Assembly: GCA_029891385.1 (NCBI GenBank)
Contig: CM057233.1
Location: forward strand, 31,726,540 to 31,790,539
DNA: 64,000 nt
Direction: 5' to 3'
DNA from: Erythroxylum novogranatense
Lineage: Eukaryota > Streptophyta > Magnoliopsida > Malpighiales > Erythroxylaceae
Part shown: piece after piece, positions 22,864 to 35,501 of the stretch
Numbering within the stretch: position 1 is the first letter of the stretch
Layout: each line of letters starts with the position of its first letter
Notes under the pieces: model-generated
Told to the model about the DNA's origin: nothing
Seen by the model: the letters and a program-made list of their open reading frames with translations, nothing else
The model's database searches: none
Program-made: the position numbers and the translations under genes

Positions 22864-25363
22864 TGTTGGACCCCGAAATTTTTATTACTTTATTGTATTA
22901 AGCATGATTTATTTTATTTTGAGGTCTTGTTAGATTTATTATTTTGGAGTAATTAGCATGTCAATGTTAGGAGGAACTACTGTTTGAATTGATGAAGTTA
23001 AAGTATAAATGTAGTAAGAATGCATGAGGGGTAATTTTGGTAGATCACTTAAACCTTTAAGTTGTAAGGCATAAGTGGAAGGGCATAAGGGTCTTTTGCA
23101 ATCATTAAGAGGGTAAGTTAGAAGAAGAAGAAGTGGTTGGCTTGTTAGGAAGAGAAGAAGTGTCATGGGTGTGAGGAGAAAAGAAGAAGAGAAGAAAGCT
23201 AAGCTAGGGTTTTGGAGAATTTGAAGAATTTTGAAACTTCTCCAAGTAAGTATAAGCATCAATTGGATGAATGAACCTTATTTCGTATAGTTAGGAGTGA
23301 AAAATGGGTTTGAATGTGTGTAGGGATTTATTGTGGAATGGTGTACGAAAATGTTATGATCTTCTAGGGTTTTTGATTTTTATTGTGTTTGTGATTGATT
23401 TTGGGTTGGAATGAGTCTAGAAATGAAGTAGGAATGATGATTTAGGGTTAAGATGAGTTATATTTGAAAGATGGGAAGTTTATAGTTGAAGAATGTGGAA
23501 AAATAGGTTTTTCAGGAGGATTTTGGCCTCGCACGTCGTGGCTTGCTCTTGAGCACGTCGCGGCGCGCGCCAGCATCCTCATCGCGGCGAGGACCATTTC
23601 TCCTTCACAGGCATCATTCGGTATTTTGGGCATAACTTTTTCTTTAGACGTTTAAATGAGGAGATTTTTAATTAGTTGTAAACTAGAGATATAGGGCTAC
23701 AAGTTTGATGAAGAAAGTAAGTTTTAAATCAGTCTCTAAAGATCTCAAATTTTGGATGGAAGTTGAGTATAGATAATAGTTTCAGCATAAGGTTAGTCCC
23801 AACATGGTTGGGGTATAACTTCCATGTTTCTGAACCAAATGGAATGAGTTTGGTGTCGTTAGAAACTTAAGACAATGAGGAAAATGTTTATAGAAGGAAG
23901 TGTTACCAAATGTCTTCATTTATCTGATCATAATGATCATGAAAAAATTGACCCGAAAGTCTAGTTTTGAAAGGGTTATGGGTCAATTTTAGCACTTGTG
24001 ATTTTCAAAGTTTTATGAATTTCCTTTGAATGTTGTTTGAATGAGAACTTGGTTTGTTATGAGAAACCAAGCAGACCTAATCCAATCACAAGAGGAAGGA
24101 CAACATTGAACTTGGATTATCAAGCAATATTTGGTGGGTAATATATTTATAGTTGTTGTGTATGGGCAAATTGTCTTGCTTGCTTGCATGTGTGTGTGAC
24201 ATTGTTTGTTTAGAATTATGAAAATTGTTGAAAATGCATTGTGACTGTGATCATGTATTGCCTTGAAAAGTATCACAACATTTTGTATGAATGAAAAGAT
24301 GAGGAAGCATGATGAGCATGAAAAGTATGAAAGCATTTGATAAAATGATTTAAGCATGAAATGAATATGTGCTTTGTTTGGGCAAGAGAGGAACGTTTCC
24401 TTAGTCACGTGCACGTTTACATATAGCCTTCTCTCGGCTGCTTGCTTGAGGCCACGTGATCCTGAGAAATTAGACTCGTTTTGTTCACGGTATAAATTTC
24501 GGTTTATCCGTTCTGTTCCACAGAACTCTCGAGCCATTTATTGTGCATTTCATTATTTATTTGTTAGGCATGATGCATAATTAATTGTTATGTTGTGATG
24601 CAGAAATTACATGGCATATTCTTTGTGATGACATTTTGGTAGCTATAAGATTGTGAGTAAATTGTTAAGTGTTGAATTGCTACATATTTGTGTATATATA
24701 TGCTTGAGTGTGTGGCTCCTTGCCAATGGCTATAAATGTATAAGCCACTGAACTTCGCAGCTCACCCCATTACCTCCCACTCCTCAGGTGTAGAACGAGA
24801 AGATCGTTGATCTTTGCAAGGCATTAAAAACTCCAAGATAGTTAGAAGCTTTTGTACTAAGTTAGTGATTTTGGTTAGCTTTTCAAGCATATCAACATTG
24901 AGCATCCTTATGTATTTTGTTTTGTGCTTTGTTATGTATTGTGTTTTGTTAGCAAGGTTTGTTCCATCTCTTAGAAATTGTAATGACATAAAGAATTGAA
25001 GTTCCTTTTGTATATAAGTGTGTTTAACTTTTAGTTAGAATGAATGTGCATGTGTATGGAATGTGCAAATGTTGGGAGCCGGGTTTCGAAAATTGGGAGC
25101 TCGCCGCGGCGAGCCAGTCATTCGTCGCAGTGCTTCCCTTAGGAGTTTGCCTCGGTGTGGATGTTGGTCTTTCGCTGCGGCGTGTCCCATAAGAGTTCGT
25201 CGCGGCAAACCCTCTCCTGCGAGGCGTCCGCCGCCGTGAACCCACCTTTTTCCCCGCTGCTGATCCTGTAAATTTGAATGTTTTCGACCCTTTCCCTGCG
25301 CGATCCTTATTCGACAACCCCAAGCGGTCGCCTCGGGATAGGAAACGAGACCCGGGCCCAACA
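22864..25363 (+). repeat. G1 3' LTR (2500 bp)
   Basis: TGTTGGACCCC..GGGCCCAACA, colinear with 3393-5890. The perfect 16-bp palindrome GCTCGCCGCGGCGAGC survives at 25099-25114; neighbouring palindromes are more decayed than in the 5' copy. The shared box is at about 24426-24454 with C-to-T type changes (CTCTCGGCTGCTTGC). Followed by ATTCC and intact-order Copia-1 sequence. Confidence 0.9.
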
Positions 25364-26811
25364 ATTCCCCTTCACACCTTGAGCATACCCTAAGAAAATG
25401 CATCTTCTAGATTTTGGATCCAACTTAGTAGTTTTTTGGGCATTGAACATCACATGAGTCGAATTTCCAAATATATGGAGGTTGAAATAATTCACTGGTT
25501 TACCAATCTACACCTCCATCGGTGTCTTCAACTCAATTGCTGTTGATGGAGCTCGATTCACCACATAACAGGCAGTATTGACTGCTTCTGCCCAGAAATT
25601 CTTATATAAGCTTGCAGTTCTCAACATCGCTATGGTTCTTTCCAAAAGAGGTATGTTCATCCACTCTGCTACTCCATTGTGTTGAGGAGTGTATGTCGTA
25701 GCGAACTGCTTTTTGATGCCTTCTTGCTTATAGAATTCATCAAATTCTTTCCCAGTATATTTGCCTTCATTATTTGAGCACAAACACTTGATCTTCTACC
25801 AGATTCAAGTTCCACTCGCGCTTTATAAGATTTGAAAGTTGGAAACACATCTGCCTTCTCCTTGATAGGAAACACCCAACATCTCCTCGAATAATCATCA
25901 ATGAAGGATATAAAAAAATTTGCTCCTCCTAAGGATGTAAATGGTGCTTGCCATACATCAGAGTGAATCAAGTCTAGAATTTCTTTGCTTCTGAACTTTG
26001 CTGTGTTAAACTTCAATCGATGTTGCTTACTCACAATGCAATGCTCATAAAAGGGTAGTGTTACATTTGTGAATCCTAGAAGTAGATTCTTCTCTTCAAG
26101 TATCTTCATTCCTTGTTCTGACGTATGTCCAAGCTTCTTATGCCATGCCATTGCAATTTTGTGGTCTGGATTAGTCAATGCAACGGATGCCTCTCCTTCT
26201 TGCAAAGTTACTCCTTTCAACATGTACAACTTTCTAACAATCTTCTCTACTTTCATAAATACTAGCACTCTTTTAATCACTTTCATGATCTTTTTTTGAA
26301 TCTCAAATCTGAAACCGAGATCATCCAGTTGTCTTATAGACAACAAATTCTTCTTCATCCCCTCCACATGTCACACTTTTTTAATAGTCTGAGTTGTCCC
26401 ATTATACATTTTTAGCTTGATAGTGCTGATACCAACGATCTTTAGAGCTTGATCATTACAGTTGTACATAGATCCCTCAGAGACAGATTCATATTGATAG
26501 AACCATTCTCTTCGAGAGGTCATATGAAATGTAGCTGTTGAATCGAGAAGCCATACATCAATAAATCTTCTCTTACCTCCAATAGTCGTTGCTGCTTCAC
26601 AGACCATTGCACCTCCATCATCTGAAGTATTTGCCACATTTCCTTGAAGAATAGAATCTTTCTTATTCAGATTCCAACAATCCTTCTTCATGTGCCCTTT
26701 CTTTCCACAATTGTGGCATTTGAAATTCTTCTTACTCCTGGATTTTAATATACCATGACTATGACTCCCACTTGAGTCACATTCTATCGATCTTCCTCTT
26801 ATCATCACCAA
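25364..26811 (-). pseudogene. Copia-1 gag knuckle, protease and integrase
   Basis: On the minus strand from 26811: zinc knuckle CHNCGKKGHMKKDC (about 26675-26720), protease site WLLDSTATFHMT (about 26530-26565; the Gly of the usual DSG is Thr), the GAG-pre-integrase segment HKKLGHTSEQGMKIL, then the integrase core with DLIHSDVW, SFIDDYSRRCWVF and YTPQHNGVAE plus RTIAMLRTASL. Frame changes occur near 26367-26371, 25783 and 25508. The coding sequence ends abruptly at the G1 target site after GVKG. Processes the polyprotein and inserts element DNA; inactive. Confidence 0.85.
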
Positions 26812-27399
26812 GGCCTCCGTTTGTTGCGAAGTTGTCAGCTTGTCTTCCTTATTTTTGCACCGACTCTCTTCTTCCAGAATAGCAACTGCAATATTGTCAA
26901 AGACTAGAGTGTTTATGTTGTTTGTTAAATTGATGATGAGTTGATCATATAAATCTGGTAAACTTTGGAGTAGAAGTTTCGCACGTTCACTTATCTCTAT
27001 TGTATGCCCGAATGATATAAGTTAGAAAAATAGCGTATTTAAAGTATTTAAGTGCTCCATTACCGAAGTAGATTCCGCCATGCGTAAAGTGCATAGTTTC
27101 CTCTTCAGGAAAATTTTGTTGTGGAGTGATTTGGCCTCGTACAATTTTGTGAGGTGATCTCATATTTCCTTTACAGACTTCGTTTCCTCTATGTTAGATA
27201 ATACTCCATTAGCTAAAGCTAGGTGAAGATTAGTTATAGCATTCTTGTCCATCTCATTTCATTTTTCATCTGTGACTCCAGCTGACCGTTCACTAATGGC
27301 CGACAGACAATTATATTTTCTCAAGATTATCTTTATCTTCAACTTCCATAATGAGAAATTTCTTCCATTGAACTTCTCAATTTAAAATTTTGCTGCCAT
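26812..27399 (-). pseudogene. Copia-1 gag N-terminal part
   Basis: A minus-strand ATG at 27399-27397 begins MAAKF, then, past a stop, EKFNGRNFSLWKLKIK, the standard copia gag start. It continues through KSLHNKIFLKRKLCTLRM and LLLQSLPDLYDQLI, all typical of the family, with at least four in-frame stops. It runs into the zinc knuckle at about 26700. Too damaged to make capsid. Confidence 0.8.
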
Positions 27400-27711
27400 T
27401 ACTTCTATCAAAAAAAGAATTTAGCTCCTACTATTTTACGTAAATAGTACCGTATTTATGAATAGTATTGTATACATAAATAGTGACATACACATGAAAA
27501 ATACCATATGTATAAAATAGTACCGTATGCGTGAATAGTATTGTATACTTCAATTACTGTAACTACACAGTTTAATGCAAAATTAAATGAATGAACAGTT
27601 GTCACCTTTGAAGTTACTATTCATCAACTTTCATTGTGCTCACCGGAACTCTGAACGGATTATACCAAAAAATTTGTCGCAATTTTCTGACCTCGCTTGG
27701 ATACTATTTGC
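27400..27711 (-). repeat. Copia-1 leader with AATAGTA repeats
   Basis: Non-coding leader between the putative LTR edge and gag. It contains four or five imperfect copies of a unit around AATAGTACCGTAT/AATAGTATTGTATAC (27445-27545). A degraded primer-site-like stretch lies near 27697-27710; the match to tRNA-Met is weak. Confidence 0.5.
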
Positions 27712-28243
27712 TGTGAAAATCAACCGAATTAGAGCAGATTCGTAGCTAAATAAGGCTGAGGGAATAGTAATGAACATATAAATTTTACGTAAAAACCTCC
27801 AAATAAGGGTAAAAATCACAGGCAAGGATATAAGATTTTTAGTATTGAGAAAGACTATAGAATTACAAAAAAAAAAAATTAGACTAAAAAATACATCGGA
27901 TATTTTTTGGCCTCTCTTTTTCTCTTTTTTTTTTTCTCTCACCTCACTCTTTTTTTTTTTTTCTCTCTTGCTTGCTTCTTTTTGTTCATCTCCTGTATAT
28001 AAAGGAGAAGGAAGATGTTTGGCCAACTATTCTTTTGGCCTATTAGGGAAGTTAGGCACCGAATTTTGATCCCTAACTTGCCTACCAAATTTGACAAAAA
28101 GGTTTCAATCTTGTATGAAAGTTAGAGTTTACTAATTCAGTACGCAAATAAGAAGGCAAAGAAGACCAGAAAGCCAACCAAGATGAAGAAGACTTTATAA
28201 CATTCTTTACTTTTTCTTCATTTGAAATATTTTTCTTTTAACA
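27712..28243 (-). repeat. Probable Copia-1 5' LTR
   Basis: The inner edge TG (27712) and the outer edge ACA (28243; minus-strand TGTTAAAAG) are plausible. On the minus strand a TATA-like CTTTATATACAGG occurs near 28008-27995, as expected for an LTR promoter. The CT-rich stretch at 27905-27970 is simple sequence. No second copy is available, so the borders are tentative. Confidence 0.45.
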
Positions 28244-29075
28244 AATTCGCTGGAGCCAAAGAGTTTTATTCCAAACCCTTAATGGGCATTAAAAGAAACT
28301 AGGGAAAAAAAAGATTAAGAAATTTGTGGGGACCTCAGACCTATTGGAAGAAGAAGACGCCATGTGAACAAGGAATTGAAAAGGAAGCTTAAAAGCTGAG
28401 AAATGTTGGTGAGTGGTAGTACATATGTCAGAAATATATAAGAAGTGGGCCTCTGCTCTGCACAATTTGATTGTAACGACAGCAGTAGCTGTCAAAGTTA
28501 CTGTTTCATACAAGTTGGCTGCAACTTGCGTAGGTTTGGTTGCAGGCAGGCCAGTGGCCGAGTAGGCTTCTCTCTACCGACTATCTATTTGTTCACACAT
28601 GACCTCCTCCAGATTCGTGTGTTAAATATTAATTAAATTATTTTTTGTATATTATTGATATGCAGGATATAGCTATAAAAATCACAAAAATGATAAAGAT
28701 GCTTTGGGTCCATAATATTTAGTATAGAATTTTAAAGAAGTGATTAAAGTAATATTATTGGGTCCATAATATTTAGTCTTTTAATATATAGATTTCTAAT
28801 TCAAATGATTGAATATTTCATTAGTTACAATTTAATTTAAGCTCTAACGAAAATGTTTGATATTTATCTATAAATAAAGAATAATCTATTTGTTATTGGA
28901 CAAACCAAAGGATAAAAGTGTAGCTGTCAATTGTTCACCATTGAAGACCTTGGGAATATGAAGTATTCCTTATTAATTGCCAACTACTTCATCTTTCTCT
29001 GATTAATTGCCAACTACTACTTCATCATAGAAAAATTGCCAACTGCTACTTCATCCTTCTCTTATTAATTGGCAA
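28244..29075. other. Upstream flank of the receptor kinase, small repeats only
   Basis: No gene recognised. Two local duplications are visible: GGGTCCATAATATTTAGT at about 28707 and 28759, and three to four copies of AATTGCCAACTACTTCATC-type units at 28977-29060. The short frames at 28289-28513 and 28445-28636 show no protein family. Confidence 0.5.
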
Positions 29076-29326
29076 TATTTTTTTTTTTAAGATTTGAGGA
29101 AACTCGTAAGCGGTCAAGTCGACATACTTTTCTGAGGGTCTAATTGGTGCACCACCTCACATGTGGATCAAGCGGGCACACCTTATTATTTAAGGTCCAA
29201 CTAGTTCTCCATTTATAGGTAAAATCTCGATCGTCTCTGTTTCTTTTAAGAGAAATTTAGCGTGGAATCGAACCCAGGACCTAACCAAAGTTAGGCTTCT
29301 CAACCATCGTATTACACCCTGAGGCC
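29076..29326 (-). mobile_element. tRNA-derived SINE
   Basis: The minus strand starts GGCCTCAGGGTGTAATACG at 29326 and contains GGTTCGATTCC (29274-29264), an exact match to the RNA polymerase III box B consensus GGTTCGANNCC, at tRNA-like distance. Box A is degenerate. A body of about 200 bp follows and the element ends in an A run (T run 29078-29088 on the plus strand). These are the hallmarks of a plant SINE moved by LINE enzymes. I could not identify a convincing target duplication. It lies about 490 bp upstream of the receptor-kinase start codon. Confidence 0.65.
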
Positions 29327-29438
29327 AACACTTCGTCTTGTAAAAGCTTCTATTTACTTTTCTTAGCTTTAAAATTTTTACAAGAACTTTCGTTAATTAC
29401 GTCTTACAATAATTCTTTCTGTAATTTGAATCAAATAA

Positions 29439-29448
29439 TTATATAATA
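29439..29448 (+). promoter_or_regulatory. Candidate TATA box of the receptor kinase
   Basis: TTATATAATA about 365 bp upstream of the start codon at 29811. Plausible by position and composition only, since the region is AT-rich; a leader of about 330 nt would contain upstream ATGs. Confidence 0.25.
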
Positions 29449-29810
29449 GATTGGATGTTGAAAAAATATTAAGTAGAAACTCTGGTAAGAAACTATATTT
29501 TATATATGGTTATCAACATTTATACCAGAAATTTAATATTGCAATAATGAATGGTTACTACAATTTCCTGAACTCATCGGAATTGGATGGCTGGAGCCTG
29601 GAAGCACACAGGCTTAAACTCGACTTTGCCGTTGTCATCCGAGTAGACTTCGCGCACGCGCATGCAAGTCCACACTCTTTTCAGAAGTTGCTTGGAAGTT
29701 GGCTACTTGACCCGAAATATAGACGATTAACGTTCAAATTTTCTGGGTTGTGTAAGATTTGAACATTTTATCGGAACTCAACTAATCTGGAAAAGGCAAC
29801 AGCTAGCGTT

Positions 29811-32800
29811 ATGAGCGGTGCGAGAACACTGGCTTTGGTTACAGAAATATGGATCTACTTTGTTCTGCTCTCGGCTACTTTTGGCAGCTCAACTATGGCC
29901 AAAATGAGCAACATGGAACATCCAGGTGAGGTTTACATATATAAATCCTGCAGGGCTTAATTGCAACCTGTCAGGGTTTTATATCTAGCTAGCGTTCTAT
30001 TTAGTGAATTAATTTTGGTAGAGTAAAATGATATATCTACGTCATTTTCTTATCTACATCAACATCCTCAGGTTTTATAAGCATAGACTGTGGAGTAGGC
30101 GCAGATTATTTTGATGAGGACACAGGAATCTACTTTAAGTCAGATTCAGAATTCGTGAGCACTGGAAAAAATCAAAATATACAACAAGAATATTTGGCTC
30201 GCAATCCTTATTTTGGAAAGCAATTGATCAACTTAAGAAGCTTCGAGGAAGGAAAAAGGAATTGTTATACCCTGAAACCTGAGCAGGGTAGATATAACTA
30301 CTTAATCAGAGCTCACTTCCTCTATGGAAACTACGACGGCAAGAACCAAACGCCAACTTTCGAACTTTATCTTGGAGTTAACTTATGGGGAACAGTTAAA
30401 TTTACAGATGAACACATGAAGCTGTTGGAGATTTTGCATTTCTCTTCAAGCGATACAATTGACGTTTGTCTGATAAACACTGGAGGCGGAGTACCTTTCA
30501 TTTCAGCACTGGAACTACGGCCAGTAAACAGTTCTAGCTACATAGTTCAGTCTTTTTTGACGTTGGAAACTCGTTGGAGATTTGATGTTGGCTATCTTTC
30601 GGATCACACAATCAGGTATGGTAATCAAAATTGCAAATTCTGGTTTACGTGATATGTTTTCATTAGTTTTATGTAAAACTCTTACAGGTAATCCAACTAA
30701 GACACAGATATCGAATTGTCTATTAATATTTTATCTTGTAGGTACAAGGATGATCCCTGCGATCGCCTGTGGGCGCCGATGAAATTTGTCGGCAGGGACT
30801 GGAAGTCAATTAATTCGACGCTGAATATTGACATGCAAGAGGACAATGATAACAATAAAGTGCCAGTAGATGTGTTCAGAACTGCAGCTATGCCAGGGAC
30901 TAATCAGAGTTCGTTGACTTATAACTACACCGATTATAGCCCCTCGACTAATTTATACGTGAACTTGTACTTGTTTGAAATTGAGAAGATTTTGCCAGGA
31001 CAACGAAGAAAGTTCACAATTACGATAAACGGAGACGATTACGGGGCTTTTACACTTGACAACTCCAAACCCCTCACCATTCGTTCCAACAAATCCGTAG
31101 GAGTGCTTAATTTTACTATCAACCCAACACGGGATTCTACCCTCCCACCAATCCTCAACGCTTTTGAGATTCTCGGAGAACTCGAGTTAACAAAGCCAGC
31201 CACAAACCAAACGGATGGTAAGTCACTATGTTTACAACTTTGCATTTTTTGTTTATTTATGAGATACTCGTTTGGTTAGAAATAGTAAACATAGATATTA
31301 AAAATAAAGATAGTGTGATAAATTAACTTTGCTACAGAAATAATTATGATTTATGTCTTTTCGAATTTAGAAATTAAATATATTTAATTATATGTAAATA
31401 TGTTAGTATAATAAGAGTTTGTTAATATTAAAAGTACAAAATAACTTTTCTTGTAGTATTTTATATAGAGTCAAGTAATATTATAAATGTAGTGTTTTTT
31501 GGGAAAAATTATAAACCTATTAGTGTTGTTATAATAAAGGTATACCTTCATGTTTGAAAACTACTATATCCTCTTCTTTTACAATTAATAAAGGGATATA
31601 ATCTTAGAATAAAAAAAGAAAAGACATTATCGAAAAGAAAATTTCATTGAAAGTGTTCTTCAAATTTAAGATGAGAAATCTGTAGAAAAGACTGTTTTAA
31701 TAGTATCCTTTCTATTGGGTTCGCAAAAAAATTATAGAGAAAGTGTATCCTAAAATAAAACTATACAAATTGTTATGAAGAATAGAAGAGATCTTCAAAA
31801 GATGCGAGTTTGAGAAGAAATGTTCTTTAAAAAATACAAAAATATCAATAATAATAGTTGAAATTTGATATCATAGAAATTTATAAAAGATAATAAATAT
31901 CCATTGAAGATAGATTTGAACAAAAACAAACAAATAATAATTAACTAAAATATTCTTTAGGAAATAAGAGCATATAATTCTATTTTAGTGAACAATCACT
32001 AATTTATTAGGAAATAAGAGCAGATAATTTTATTTTAGTGAACAATCACTAATTTAAAGATTGCATAATATATCTTTTATATATAAAATAAGTCTACACA
32101 AGTATAATTCAATATAAATTTTAGATAGTACATTTCTATATAACTTGTTCGTCTAATAATTCAATCATAACTTAACATTGCTTATGACAAATCTTATAAT
32201 ACTTCACTTCAACGTGTTATAGAGGCACACATACGATCTTATTTTAGGCCATGTTCAAGTTGATGAATTATGATAATAATGATGTTTGGCGCCATTATTA
32301 CAATAATTTTAAAACTTAATTAAATCTTGGAGATATTAAGTTTGAATAAATTAATTTAATTGATTTGTAATTTATCAAGATGATAATCATGCAGTTATTA
32401 GAATTAAAATTTGGAATTTGATTACATATTAGTGAAGCTAGTTGAATTTCTTGTGCTATTAAGACAACAAACAAATACATGTTATTATTGCTTATTTACC
32501 TGCTCAAAGGAGTGATCAGATGTGTGATATAATACACTCTCTCTATAATTTATAAGGAAAAAATACAAGTTGTTGGCAAACTTGCTCTTCTGTTTTATTC
32601 TTTCTCTATTTTCAGCTTTATTCCAAACTTATTAATAAATAGCTACTAGCATACAAAATGAAGTTTCGGATTCTAAATTGTTTTATGTCCTTATGTGATA
32701 CGATGTCAAAGTTTGAGAATTGTGAAGTTTCTTATGTTTTCATGTGCTACAATGTCGCAGTTGATGCTATGACGGACATAAAACATATCTACAACATTAA

Positions 32801-35198
32801 TAAAACAGACTGGCAAGGAGATCCATGTCTGCCTTCAACGTACATATGGACCGGTTTGAGCTGCAGTCGTAATAGTACTGAACTTTCAAAAATAATCTCC
32901 GTGTGAGTTTACATCGGTTGTGAACAAGTAATGTTTGATTGTAGATAAATTGAATTATGTTTTAAGCATTACTAAAGCATGCATGTTTTAGTTCTGGGAA
33001 TGTCTGACTGACAAGTAGAGATATTTTAATTATTTACTTAGTTCTTCTTAATTGTGTACAGGAACCTCAGTTCAAGTAGCTTGAGAGGGGATATAGCTTC
33101 AGCCTTTTCGAATCTCATAGCAATGCAGAACTTGTAAGGATCCTCACCTTTTATTTTATAGAATGTGCCAGCTGCTTATAGTAATCCACAAAATGAGATT
33201 CTATGACTTATGTCTACTAATCAGTTCATTCGTTCCAGGGATTTGTCATTCAATGAACTCACTGGTACAGTGCCTGAGTTTTTAGCACAACTTCCAAATC
33301 TAAGTGTGTTGTAAGTTGGTAAAAATTTATGCTTCCGTAAGAGTTTATTCATCGCATGTATAATTTTTTTGTTTGTTTGCATTCATTGCAGAAATTTAAA
33401 AGGGAATAAGCTCTCCGGTGTAATTCCTCAGCTTCTTGTTGAAAAGGCTAAGATTAATCTACTGAAATTAAGGTTTGACACTTTTCAGCATTTTTCTATA
33501 TTTTGATTTACGATAAAAGATAGATTACGATTTTGATGCCTCTTTGATTAAATACCAGCTTTGATGGTAATCCAAAACTATGTCTAATTGCTCCGTGTGA
33601 GAACTCGAAGAAAAGTCTAATGCTTCCAATTGTTGTATCGACTATTTCAATCCTGGCGTTTATCCTGTTAAGCATCATGATTATTGCATGGATAATGAAA
33701 AAGCACATAGGTAAATTGCTTTCTTTTGTTTGCAGATTTTTTGAGTAGACTACATCTCATTATGGTTTTTATTGTCTTGTAAAAGTTGGAATAGTAAATC
33801 TTTTCATCTTCTCTCCAGTCACCAAATGCAAAAATGGTTTATTACTGAACTCAAAGAATCGTTCATTTACGTACGCTGAGATTATAAGCATTACTAATAA
33901 TTTCCGAGATGAAATTGGAGAAGGAGGATTTGGAAAAGTTTATCGCGGCATGAGCAATGGCACTCAAGTTGCAGTCAAGTTGTTGTCTGCATCTTCCAAG
34001 CAAGGATGTAAAGAATTTTTAGCAGAGGTTAGATATAAAGAAAAGAAAAACAATTTTCTTGAACTGATGTCATGCTTACATGGGAGACGTATGCTTAAGT
34101 AATTTTCATTAACTATAACAATTCTTGAACATACAGGTTGAGCTCTTAGTAGTTGTTCATCACATAAGCTTGGTCCCTCTGCGTGGTTATTGTAACGAGG
34201 AGGGAATTATGGCGCTTGTGTACGATTATATGGAAAATGGGAATTTAAGACAACGTTTATCTGGTAATTAACCATAAACTAAATTATCTTTCTTCATTGG
34301 TCAACCTTTCATTTGTATTGAACTGATTGTCAAGTTTAGTTTCCTCAAGAAAAAGAATACTATTTTATGTTTTGTAGATTCAAGAGCAGATGTTATAAGT
34401 TGGGAAAAGAGACTTCAAATTGCAATAGATGCAGCATATGGTCAAGCTCTGTCATACGTAATTCTTCACAGATTTCATGTAACTATGTTGGAAGTGTAGC
34501 TAATATCTTTAATTAAAGTTGCAGGGTTGGAGTATCTACACAATGGTTGCAAGCCACCAATTATCCATAGAGATTTTAAGTCTTCTAACATCTTATTAAC
34601 TGGAGATCTGCGAGCCAAAATATCTGATTTTGGACTGTCTAGAGCACTCAAAGACACCCATGTCAGGACTCAACTTGCTGGCACTTTTGGGTATCTTGAT
34701 CCATTGTAAGTGTAAATAGTTTGCTTCCATAAAAATAACCTGATTAAACAAAACCTAAGTGATTGTAACTTGTCATTTTTATCTGTATAAAGATGCCAAT
34801 CAGGAATTTTCAACAAAAAAACTGATACTTACAGTTTTGGGGTAGTTCTCCTTGAGTTAATAACTGGGAAACCAGCAGTAATACCAGTTGACGAAGAGGA
34901 ACATTGTCTCGTAATTCAGTGGACTCATTCCTTGATAGAAAGAGGCGATATCGAGAGCATAGTTGATCCAAAGTTACAAGGTGAATTCAATATCAGTTCT
35001 GCCAGGAAAGCTGTGGAGATAGCAATGTCCAGCGTCACACCAAATGCAGCACAGAGGCCAGATATGAGTGATGTACTCGATGACCTGAAAAAATTGTCCA
35101 AGGAGATGGAGATGGCCGCAGGAGATGATAAAAAGACAGCGGACAGCACAACAGCTTTGTCGAATCAACAAGATATGACTCTTCCTAGTCCTAGGTAG
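29811..35198 (+). CDS. Malectin-like LRR receptor-like kinase, 13 exons, 879 aa
   Basis: Exons: 29811-29925, 30072-30615, 30742-31217, 32761-32902, 33062-33133, 33239-33310, 33392-33472, 33559-33710, 33819-34027, 34137-34263, 34378-34440, 34525-34705, 34793-35198. All introns are GT-AG and the sum, 2640 nt, keeps one frame to TAG at 35196. Domains: signal peptide (1-~30), malectin-like ectodomain (~40-378), GDPC motif then short LRRs (~425-505), one membrane helix (~521-545), kinase with GEGGFGKVY (~585), VAVK, HRDFK (~699) and DFG (~718). This is the plan of LRR-RLK subfamily I (Arabidopsis relatives include IOS1, 894 aa): plasma-membrane receptors in defence, symbiosis or growth. Odd: the APE-equivalent DPE reads DPL, followed by CQSG rather than YYQSG. 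A 35303 AATAAA could be the poly(A) signal. Ligand unknown. Confidence 0.9.
31218..32760 (+). other. Large third intron of the receptor kinase
   Basis: 1543 bp, AT-rich, between the malectin-like and LRR exons; the other introns are about 80-160 bp. It contains a direct repeat of roughly 47 bp (AGGAAATAAGAGCAKATAAT followed by TTTTAGTGAACAATCACTAA) at about 31959-32005 and 32008-32055. No coding potential or recognisable element. Confidence 0.6.
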
Positions 35199-35501
35199 TA
35201 ATATACTTTCCAAAATGTTTTTGTGTAGAGTTTTCACGAGTAAGTCCTCCATTATGGAGCTTATCTAGTGTGATTTTTTTTTGTACTAATAGTTTTGGGG
35301 ATAATAAATTAGAATGTTATAATTTTTTTAAGAATTTTTATTGTAATGTTTAAGTTTTTTATTAAACATTTAAAATTTTAAAAATTAGATAACTTAATTT
35401 GAAAACTATTTTATTAAATAATGTATTAATTTATATGAGTTGTGTATCTTGCGTTCAATCTCTCGCATCCTCAATCCTAACCTGATCTATTGACTTGATG
35501 A

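Larger units (their letters stand above)
3393..25363 (+). mobile_element. G1: chromodomain Ty3/gypsy element inserted in Copia-1
   Basis: The plus-strand order is 5' LTR (3393-5890), an anomalous insert of target DNA with a MITE (5891-7544), a repeated LTR end (7545-7668), primer site, gag, [LARD-1 insertion], gag zinc knuckle, protease, reverse transcriptase, RNase H, integrase, chromodomain, polypurine tract, and 3' LTR (22864-25363). The LTRs start TGTTGGACCCC and end GGGCCCAACA. Protein motifs and long LTRs fit the Tekay/Del group of chromoviruses, known to integrate into heterochromatin. Multiple stops make it inactive. Without LARD-1 and the trapped segment the element would be about 10 kb. 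Confidence 0.9.
2404..28243 (-). mobile_element. Copia-1: old Ty1/copia element split by gypsy G1
   Basis: Minus-strand copia order is recovered from right to left: possible LTR (27712-28243), leader, gag, protease, integrase (to 25364), then, after a 22-kb interruption by G1 (3393-25363), the integrase tail and reverse transcriptase (3392-2404). The break falls inside an integrase C-terminal motif: the right part ends in FLGYAQGVKG and the left part resumes with YCLRDPTAHKIVFSRDA. The 5-bp flanks ATACC (3388-3392) and ATTCC (25364-25368) are the diverged target duplication of G1. RNase H and the 3' LTR are not recognisable. Confidence 0.8.

Noticed and set aside
27905..27970. CT/T-rich tract as a possible terminator or regulatory element
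   Set aside because: Low-complexity sequence in a probable copia LTR; nothing distinguishes it from simple repeat.
29451..29762. 103-codon open frame just upstream of the receptor kinase
   Set aside because: It starts at TTG, has no recognisable motif and probably overlaps the untranslated leader; better explained as chance.
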